NCBI GenBank assembly: GCA_913056375.1
Contig: CAJXNF010000252.1
Location: 1 to 5,014 of the forward strand
Direction: 5' to 3'
Origin: an uncultured Pseudomonadota bacterium
GTDB taxonomy: Bacteria > SAR324 > NAC60-12
Length of the DNA: 5,014 bases
A program made the position numbers and the translations under genes. This document shows positions 1-5,014 of the stretch, piece by piece. The stretch's first letter is position 1, and each line of letters opens with the position of its first letter. Below the pieces are notes generated by a model. The model did no database searches, had not been told where the DNA came from, and saw only the letters and a list, made by a program, of their open reading frames with translations.

Positions 1-12
1 CAATTCTTAAAA

Positions 13-24
13 GACTTGCAAGTC
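13..24. repeat. 12-bp perfect palindrome in the carB upstream region
   Basis: GACTTGCAAGTC reads the same on both strands. It has no loop and no following T-run, so it is not a terminator. It could be a protein-binding half of a control region or chance. A second, weaker inverted repeat (CAAGTG at 55-60, CACTTG at 71-76, 10-nt loop) lies downstream in the same leader. No regulator can be named from either. Confidence 0.3.
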
Positions 25-140
25 CTGTGTGCTTCCTGAGAATCTTCCAAGGTTCAAGTGATGGTTATTCCACTTGTCTTCGGAACAAAACCTAGAGTTT
101 CATTCCAATACCTGCCTGCCTCACTGAATCAACACTGATT

Positions 141-146
141 TAAAAT
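141..146 (+). promoter_or_regulatory. Possible -10 element upstream of carB
   Basis: TAAAAT matches the sigma-70 -10 consensus at 5 of 6 positions and sits 38 bp before the carB start. No convincing -35 hexamer is found 16-18 bp upstream (118-123 reads GCCTCA), so this is a weak call. The true promoter may lie before the window if carB is transcribed with an upstream gene. Confidence 0.2.
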
Positions 147-173
147 CCACTCCAAAATCAAAGCTGAGTAGCT

Positions 174-177
174 AGGG
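174..177 (+). promoter_or_regulatory. Ribosome binding site of carB
   Basis: AGGG lies 7 nt before the ATG at 185. It overlaps an in-frame TAG at 173-175, which rules out any longer form of the protein and fixes the start. Confidence 0.7.
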
Positions 178-184
178 CCGAATT

Positions 185-3100
185 ATGCCTCGAAGAAACG
201 ATATCTCCTCCATCCTGCTGATTGGCTCTGGCCCTATCGTGATTGGTCAAGCCTGTGAGTTTGACTACAGTGGCACGCAGGCCTGCAAAGCCCTCAAGGA
301 AGAAGGATTTCGGGTGATCTTGGTCAACAGCAACCCGGCTACAATTATGACTGATCCTGGGCTTGTTGATGCCACTTACATTGAGCCAATCCGGTTGCCT
401 GTCTTGGAGCGCATCATCTCGCAAGAACGCCCAGACGCCCTTTTGCCAACAATGGGTGGACAGACAGCTTTGAACATGGCTATGAAGTTGGATGAAGCGG
501 GAATTCTTAAAAAATACGAGGTGGAATTAATTGGTGCGGATATAGAGGCTATCCAAAAGGCGGAGAATCGCGAACTCTTCAGGGCTTCTATGGAAAAACT
601 TGGTATTCCAATGCCAATGAGTCGTGTTGTTCACTCAGTTGCAGAGGCTTTGGATGTTGCAGAGCAGATTGATTACCCTTTGATCATAAGGCCCTCTTTC
701 ACTCTAGGTGGAGAAGGGGGCGGTGTAGCAAACCATCAGGAGGAGTTGATTCAGATTGCCACTAATGGATTGTCGGCTTCACCCACTCAGGAAATTTTGG
801 TTGAGCAGTCCATTCTCGGTTGGAAAGAATTTGAGATGGAAGTAATGAGGGACCATAGTGATAATTGCGTCATCATCTGCTCTATTGAAAATTTTGATCC
901 GATGGGTGTTCACACTGGGGATAGTATCACAGTGGCTCCTTCACAGACTCTTACAGATGTTGAGTACCAGCAACTCCGTGATATGTCTTTTCAGATCATG
1001 CGTGAGATTGGAGTGGATACTGGTGGCTCAAATGTCCAGTTTGCGGTCAACCCCAGAGATGGCCAGGTTATGGTCATTGAGATGAACCCTCGAGTATCGA
1101 GAAGTTCTGCACTTGCCTCAAAAGCCACAGGATTTCCGATTGCCAAAATTGCTGCCAAACTGGCAGTGGGCTACACTTTGGACGAAATTCCCAATGATAT
1201 CACCAAGAAAACTCCCGCTTCATTTGAGCCATCTATCGACTATGTAGTGACAAAAATCCCCCGCTTTACCTTCGAAAAATTCCCTCTTTCAGATCCGCGT
1301 TTGGGAACCCAAATGAAATCCGTTGGCGAAGCCATGGCAATTGGTAGTACCTTCCGGGAATCATTACAGAAAGCACTTCGATCTTTGGAAACAGGCCATA
1401 TTGGATTAGATCCACAAATTTATCCAAAAGATCGAGATCTTGATGAGGTATTTGAGGAAGAACTCTCACGCGTCACAAGCCAGCGCTTATGGTTTGTGGC
1501 TGATGCTCTGAGAGCTGGATGGAGTGTTGAGCGTCTACACCAAAAAACTTTCATTGACCCCTGGTTTCTAATGCAGATGCAGAGTTTGATTCAAGAAGAA
1601 ATCAAAATAGCTCAGCAAAGCGTTGATCAAGTTACACGAACAGATTTACGGCGATGGAAGTCCTTGGGTTTTTCAGATGCCTTGCTGGCGAAAAAATTCC
1701 AAGTACCTGAAGCTGAGGTTGCTAAACTCAGAAGATCAATGGGATTGCGTCCCGTTTTCAAGATGGTAGACACTTGTGCGGCTGAATTTCCTTCGGAGAC
1801 TCCGTATTTCTACTCTACCTATGCTCAGGAAAACGAATCCATCCCAACGGATCGGCCTAAGGTGTTGATTTTGGGAAGCGGCCCAAATCGGATTGGCCAG
1901 GGTATCGAGTTTGACTACTGTTGTGTTCACGCTGCTTTGGCAGTTCGCGAATATGGATATGAAGCCATTATGTACAACTGTAATCCTGAAACGGTGAGTA
2001 CAGATTATGACACCTCAGATCGACTTTATTTTGAGCCCCTCACCTTCGAAGATGTCATGCATGTTATTGAACTTGAGAAGCCGATTGGGGTGATTGTGCA
2101 ACTAGGGGGACAAACTCCATTAAAGTTGGCAAAGCCTTTACACGACGCAGGGGTACAGTTACTAGGAACTGATTTTGAGAGCATTGACCGAGCAGAAGAC
2201 CGTGAACTTTTTGCAGCAATGCTCAATAAGCTTGGACTGCAACAACCAGTCAATGGCACGGCCAGGTCGTTGGAAGAAGCACGTGAAATAGCAGAACGTA
2301 TCGGCTATCCAATTTTAGTTCGACCTTCATATGTGTTGGGTGGAAGAGCTATGGTCGTCGTAGAGAGTGAGGATCGTCTGGAAGAATTTTTTTCTGAAGC
2401 CATCAAAGTTTCACCAGATCATCCAGTCTTGATTGACCAATTCCTGAGCAATGCAGTTGAAATTGATGTTGATCTTTTGGGAGATGGAGAGGAAGCAGAA
2501 GTCGCTGGTATTATGGAACACATTGAACGGGCAGGAATTCATTCTGGAGATAGTGCATGCTCACTTCCTCCATTTGGGCTTGGGCAAGATATCTTGGAAG
2601 AACTTTGCAAACAGGCGAAATCCATGGCTCAAGAACTTAAGGTTTGCGGGCTCATGAATGTTCAATTCGCAGTCAAAGAGAAAGATGTTTACGTCATTGA
2701 GGTGAATCCACGTGCTTCTAGAACGGTTCCTTTTGTTAGCAAGGCAATTGGAGTTCCCCTTGCCAAGTATGCAACTAGATTGATGCTAGGAGAAAAGCTC
2801 TCTTCCCTTGGTTTTGAATATCATGCTCCCACAGAGTATGCTGTCAAGGAAACGGTCTTCCCATTCATGCGCTTTACAGGATCTGATACGACTCTGGGCC
2901 CAGAAATGCTCTCAACTGGTGAGGTAATGGGCAGGGGAACTAACTTCGAGGAGGCGTTTTTAAAAGCACAAATGGCCGTTTTTGAGGATAGCTTAAACAG
3001 ACCTTATGTGTTCATCGGGGTGATGGACGAAGATAAGCCCAAGATGGTAATCGTGGCTAAGATGCTAGAGGAAATGGGTTACGAGATCCTATCCACTAGA

Positions 3101-3409
3101 GGAACCTTCCAAGTTTTGAAGGACCAAGGTGTGCAACGAATCCAAATCACATCCATGGATGCTAGCGAGGAGGGAAATATCATCGAATACATTCTGAGGA
3201 AAGAAGTCGCATTGCTAATCAACACGACTCGTCGCAGGAAAAGGGCTGTTGGTGCTCGCCACATACGCCGACTTGTATTGGCATACAACCTTCCCTATTT
3301 CACAACTTCTGAAGCAGCAGTGCAATTCACAAAATCACTCCATCAGTTAAGATCTTTGGAGAATTTGAGCTATCAGCCTCTTCCATTTCCTGTGGCCAAG
3401 GGTGCCTAG
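185..3409 (+). CDS. carB: Carbamoyl-phosphate synthase (glutamine-hydrolysing) large subunit
   Basis: Large subunit of cytosolic carbamoyl-phosphate synthetase. It uses ammonia from the CarA glutaminase, bicarbonate and two ATP to make carbamoyl phosphate for pyrimidine and arginine synthesis. At 1074 aa it is full length (E. coli 1073). The two homologous ATP-grasp halves are visible: carboxyphosphate synthetase about 1-400, opening with GSGPIVIGQACEFDY at 14-28, and carbamoyl-phosphate synthetase about 553-935, opening with GSGPNRIGQGIEFDY at 564-578. An oligomerisation domain lies between them and an MGS-like allosteric domain at about 936-1050. First-half catalytic residues match E. coli by number: R129, R169, E215, H243, Q285, E299, N301. 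The second metal site is Q827, E839, N841. Ornithine-site residues E781, D789 and E889 are kept. The allosteric domain keeps K951, T971, T974 and N1013 but has diverged elsewhere. The start is firm: an in-frame TAG at 173-175 and AGGG 7 nt upstream. No carA is adjacent. Confidence 0.99.
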   Translation: MPRRNDISSILLIGSGPIVIGQACEFDYSGTQACKALKEEGFRVILVNSNPATIMTDPGLVDATYIEPIRLPVLERIISQERPDALLPTMGGQTALNMAMKLDEAGILKKYEVELIGADIEAIQKAENRELFRASMEKLGIPMPMSRVVHSVAEALDVAEQIDYPLIIRPSFTLGGEGGGVANHQEELIQIATNGLSASPTQEILVEQSILGWKEFEMEVMRDHSDNCVIICSIENFDPMGVHTGDSITVAPSQTLTDVEYQQLRDMSFQIMREIGVDTGGSNVQFAVNPRDGQVMVIEMNPRVSRSSALASKATGFPIAKIAAKLAVGYTLDEIPNDITKKTPASFEPSIDYVVTKIPRFTFEKFPLSDPRLGTQMKSVGEAMAIGSTFRESLQKALRSLETGHIGLDPQIYPKDRDLDEVFEEELSRVTSQRLWFVADALRAGWSVERLHQKTFIDPWFLMQMQSLIQEEIKIAQQSVDQVTRTDLRRWKSLGFSDALLAKKFQVPEAEVAKLRRSMGLRPVFKMVDTCAAEFPSETPYFYSTYAQENESIPTDRPKVLILGSGPNRIGQGIEFDYCCVHAALAVREYGYEAIMYNCNPETVSTDYDTSDRLYFEPLTFEDVMHVIELEKPIGVIVQLGGQTPLKLAKPLHDAGVQLLGTDFESIDRAEDRELFAAMLNKLGLQQPVNGTARSLEEAREIAERIGYPILVRPSYVLGGRAMVVVESEDRLEEFFSEAIKVSPDHPVLIDQFLSNAVEIDVDLLGDGEEAEVAGIMEHIERAGIHSGDSACSLPPFGLGQDILEELCKQAKSMAQELKVCGLMNVQFAVKEKDVYVIEVNPRASRTVPFVSKAIGVPLAKYATRLMLGEKLSSLGFEYHAPTEYAVKETVFPFMRFTGSDTTLGPEMLSTGEVMGRGTNFEEAFLKAQMAVFEDSLNRPYVFIGVMDEDKPKMVIVAKMLEEMGYEILSTRGTFQVLKDQGVQRIQITSMDASEEGNIIEYILRKEVALLINTTRRRKRAVGARHIRRLVLAYNLPYFTTSEAAVQFTKSLHQLRSLENLSYQPLPFPVAKGA

Positions 3410-3412
3410 AAA

Positions 3413-4663
3413 TTATTCCTGCGTTTCGCCTTCACTTAGGCCCATGCCCATTGAATTACAGGCTCTAAGCAGCCTAGCCTGCATAGGTGCATAGGACTCG
3501 TCAACGGTCATAGCGGCGTCAGCAGCATCTTTCCCTGCTTGCAGTAGCTTTTTCAATCCCTCCTTGTCTAGCCTCATGATTTGGCGGTTGATGTAACCGT
3601 AGTAAGTGAGATTTGCAAACTCAGCTAGAGCAGGAAGATCCTGTTTTTTGGGCATGGATTGAGAGACCGTTTTCATTGATCTTCGGTACGCAACGACTGC
3701 GGCATTGAAAGCAGGTGCAACAAAAGGTCGTGCCTGGTCGTCTCCAGCTTCCATACGCATGATGTGATAACGCACCATTTGCTGGTTGAGGCGGCCAATC
3801 ATTACCCATGGGTAGGGAATCTTATCTTCAATTTCCTTCATCTTTTCCGCGAGCGACAAGCCAGCGCTATTCATCATGGGAATGAGCTTAATCATGTCAA
3901 TGGAGTGCATGATTTTGGTGGTGACAATTCCCTGAACCTGTTCAACGTTGATGTCTGAGCCTTCTGAACCAAACATGCCACCACCACCACCCTTGCCTAG
4001 AGCCAAATCCAGTTCGTATTTACTGAGAGATACTCCCATTTTATTTTGAAGCGTGACATTGGCTTCACTAATTTTTTCTAGAAGACCTTCACAAATTTTA
4101 ATTTCCATCATCATTCCAGCTCGGTTTCCTACTCCTGAGTCCTCCATGTCATCTTCGTTTACCTCGATCCCACTTAGGTTTACCCCTTTCAAGACGCTGG
4201 ATTGAATGGCCATCATCTTTTCTTTGTGGATCTGGAGTATCCGTTCCAAGTAAATCTTAAAGACCCTCAGAAGCATTTGTACCGCAGGACCCGTCACCTC
4301 GCCCCAATAAAACGGCAAACAAGAATGGATCAGGAGAGCTCTTGCTACTTCCAATTGAGGCCTACCTTCCATTTGCAATGCACGTCCAACCATCTGCATT
4401 CGGATAGCTTGGTTTTGTGGCTCACCAGATAATTGAGAGACAAGTTTATTAATTTCTTTGTCACCCCGTAGAAAAGCGATTTCCAGTAGATCTGTTCCTG
4501 TAGCTGGTGTGACTTCTCTCGTTTTTTTTCCAAGTCCTAATTTTGCAAAAAATCCCTTACCTTCCATTGCCAGGACTTCCTTAGCCAATTCTTCCAGTTC
4601 TTGTTGAATCTTTAGAAGGTTGACATTAGGAGTATCTTTGTTCTCGTTAGGTTGTTTTGCCAT
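3413..4663 (-). CDS. Uncharacterised 416-aa helix-rich, Met-rich soluble protein
   Basis: I do not recognise a family for this protein. It has no signal peptide and no hydrophobic stretch long enough for a membrane segment, so it is probably cytoplasmic. Residues about 14-33 form a likely short coiled coil (LLKIQQELEELAKEVLAME). Residues 35-50 are glycine- and lysine-rich, and a helical block covers about 56-160 (GRALQMEGRPQLEVARALL near 93-111). An acidic stretch lies at 167-175 and a glycine run at 223-229, followed by an MFGSEGSD linker, which suggests two helical domains joined by a flexible hinge. There are about 30 methionines (about 7%), an unusually high share. The start is well supported: in-frame TGA on the minus strand at 4688-4690, no other usual start codon between, and AAAGG 4 nt before the ATG. 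It is divergent from a fliN-like gene and convergent with carB. A motility link is only a guess from position. Confidence 0.85.
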   Translation of the reverse strand: MAKQPNENKDTPNVNLLKIQQELEELAKEVLAMEGKGFFAKLGLGKKTREVTPATGTDLLEIAFLRGDKEINKLVSQLSGEPQNQAIRMQMVGRALQMEGRPQLEVARALLIHSCLPFYWGEVTGPAVQMLLRVFKIYLERILQIHKEKMMAIQSSVLKGVNLSGIEVNEDDMEDSGVGNRAGMMMEIKICEGLLEKISEANVTLQNKMGVSLSKYELDLALGKGGGGGMFGSEGSDINVEQVQGIVTTKIMHSIDMIKLIPMMNSAGLSLAEKMKEIEDKIPYPWVMIGRLNQQMVRYHIMRMEAGDDQARPFVAPAFNAAVVAYRRSMKTVSQSMPKKQDLPALAEFANLTYYGYINRQIMRLDKEGLKKLLQAGKDAADAAMTVDESYAPMQARLLRACNSMGMGLSEGETQE

Positions 4664-4667
4664 AAAA

Positions 4668-4672
4668 CCTTT
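4668..4672 (-). promoter_or_regulatory. Ribosome binding site of the 416-aa gene
   Basis: On the minus strand AAAGG is followed by four T residues and the ATG. The match is moderate and the spacing short, but no competing start lies between it and the upstream in-frame stop, so it supports the chosen start. Confidence 0.5.
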
Positions 4673-4697
4673 GCTGACAAAAATGAATCAGTCTAAT

Positions 4698-4726
4698 TCT
4701 ATATTGCAGACTACTGCCCGATTGAA
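4698..4726 (-). promoter_or_regulatory. Weak candidate sigma-70 promoter for the 416-aa gene
   Basis: On the minus strand, TTCAAT (4721-4726) and TATAGA (4698-4703) are separated by 17 bp, matching consensus at about 3 and 4 of 6 positions. A perfect TATAAT on the same strand at 4749-4754 is an alternative -10, but the hexamer 17 bp before it (AAGTGT) is not a -35. AT-rich DNA gives such matches by chance. Confidence 0.2.
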
Positions 4727-4752
4727 TTGTCTCAGTCAAGACTATGATATTA

Positions 4753-4779
4753 TAAAGTGTGTCATTATTGCACACTTTA
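4753..4779. repeat. Perfect inverted repeat in the divergent intergenic region (candidate operator)
   Basis: TAAAGTGTG at 4753-4761 and CACACTTTA at 4771-4779 are exact reverse complements around a 9-nt centre. Neither strand has a T-run after the stem, so an intrinsic terminator is unlikely. The left arm overlaps a perfect TATAAT on the minus strand (4749-4754) and a TATAAA on the plus strand (4751-4756). A dimeric regulator bound here could therefore act on both divergent genes. The arms resemble TGTG...CACA but the spacing is 9, not the 8 of a CRP site, and no regulator family can be assigned. An RNA hairpin in a leader is the other reading. Confidence 0.55.
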
Positions 4780-4819
4780 GAGAATTAAGAACCCCAGAAT
4801 TAATCATTTGAAGACTAGA

Positions 4820-4848
4820 TTGACTAGGTTAGATCCATAACGTAAATT
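4820..4848 (+). promoter_or_regulatory. Candidate sigma-70 promoter for the fliN-like gene
   Basis: TTGACT (4820-4825, 5 of 6) and TAAATT (4843-4848, 4 of 6) are spaced by 17 bp. Transcription would start near 4855, leaving a leader of about 30 nt. A second candidate upstream is TTGTCT (4727-4732) and TATAAA (4751-4756), 18 bp apart, whose -10 overlaps the inverted repeat. I found no sigma-28 (TAAAGTTT...GCCGATAA) or sigma-54 (GG...GC) promoter, which flagellar genes often use. Confidence 0.35.
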
Positions 4849-4886
4849 CTTTATATTCTATTTATCGTCGCTTGCCAAGAATTCCC

Positions 4887-5014
4887 ATGCCTTCGAATGA
4901 TCCTCCTAACGCAGAACTAGGCCATACTATTGATTTTTTGAACGATGTTCCCCAGCGTTTAGTGGTAGAAATCTCTAGAAAACGCCTAGCTTTACGAGAA
5001 ATTCTGAATTGGCG
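4887..5014 (+). CDS. fliN: Flagellar motor switch protein FliN-like (SpoA domain), cut by the window end
   Basis: Only the first 42 codons are visible and the frame is open to the edge. Residues 15-42 (IDFLNDVPQRLVVEISRK, then RLALREILNW) align well with the start of the FliN SpoA domain, for example E. coli IDLIMDIPVKLTVELGRTRM followed by TIKELLRL. FliN forms the lower C-ring of the flagellar motor with FliM and FliG, where it helps set rotation direction and aids export. The part before the domain is only about 14 residues, shorter than in E. coli FliN. The ATG at 4887 has no good Shine-Dalgarno sequence. A TTG at 4872 is an alternative start and an in-frame TAG lies at 4830-4832. A type III secretion C-ring (SctQ) C-terminal domain or another SpoA protein is possible, and the missing C-terminus would decide. 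Confidence 0.75.
   Translation, partial: MPSNDPPNAELGHTIDFLNDVPQRLVVEISRKRLALREILNW

Noticed and set aside
3..95. Frame open from the window edge to a TAG at 93-95, possibly the 3' end of an upstream gene
   Set aside because: The 30 residues resemble no known C-terminus, including CarA, and an open run of this length at an edge is expected by chance.
158..424. Minus-strand ORF overlapping the carB start
   Set aside because: It lies mostly antisense to a highly conserved part of carB and has no recognisable protein features, so it is a shadow frame. The other short frames inside carB and the 416-aa gene were dismissed for the same reason.
3404..3441. GCCTA/TAGGC stem at the carB end as a bidirectional terminator
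   Set aside because: Only 5 bp of pairing around a loop of about 28 nt, without a T-run.
4753..4760. TAAAGTGT as a sigma-28 flagellar -35 element
   Set aside because: It resembles TAAAGTTT, but no GCCGATAA-like -10 lies about 11 bp downstream on either strand.
4753..4779. Inverted repeat as an intrinsic terminator or a CRP site
   Set aside because: No T-run follows on either strand and the stem is AT-rich. The TGTG to CACA spacing is 9, not 8, so a standard CRP site does not fit.
4864..4888. Minus-strand 8-codon ORF starting at 4888 with AGGAGG upstream (4902-4907)
   Set aside because: The spacing to the ATG is about 13 nt, too long, and the AGGAGG complement lies inside the fliN-like coding sequence. 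A chance match is more likely.

Overview
The window is chromosomal bacterial DNA of moderate GC (roughly mid-40s % by eye) with one large housekeeping gene, one uncharacterised gene and the start of a probable flagellar gene. The CarB protein follows the E. coli numbering almost residue for residue in its first half. Together with a probable flagellar motor switch gene, this suggests a motile Gram-negative bacterium of proteobacterial or deltaproteobacterial-like affinity. No rRNA or other phylogenetic marker is present, so the lineage stays open. I see no mobile element, tRNA, rRNA or CRISPR array.

Layout: 1-184 is a non-coding leader with small inverted repeats and an AGGG ribosome binding site. 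185-3409 (+) is carB, the large subunit of carbamoyl-phosphate synthetase, complete at 1074 aa. 3413-4663 (-) encodes a 416-aa, helix-rich, methionine-rich soluble protein of no family I recognise; it converges on carB with 3 bp between the stop codons. 4664-4886 is a 223-bp AT-rich divergent intergenic region holding a perfect 9-bp-arm inverted repeat and candidate promoters for both flanking genes. From 4887 (+) to the window edge is the N-terminal 42 residues of a SpoA/FliN-type flagellar motor switch protein.

CarB makes carbamoyl phosphate for pyrimidines and arginine, but neither carA nor any pyr/arg gene is in the window, so it appears to be expressed separately here. The 416-aa gene and the fliN-like gene share a divergent control region, which hints, without proof, at shared regulation. 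The points most worth a second look are the unknown 416-aa protein next to fliN, the palindrome between the two genes, and an unusual regulatory domain at the CarB C-terminus. I found no clear evidence of an undescribed multi-gene system.
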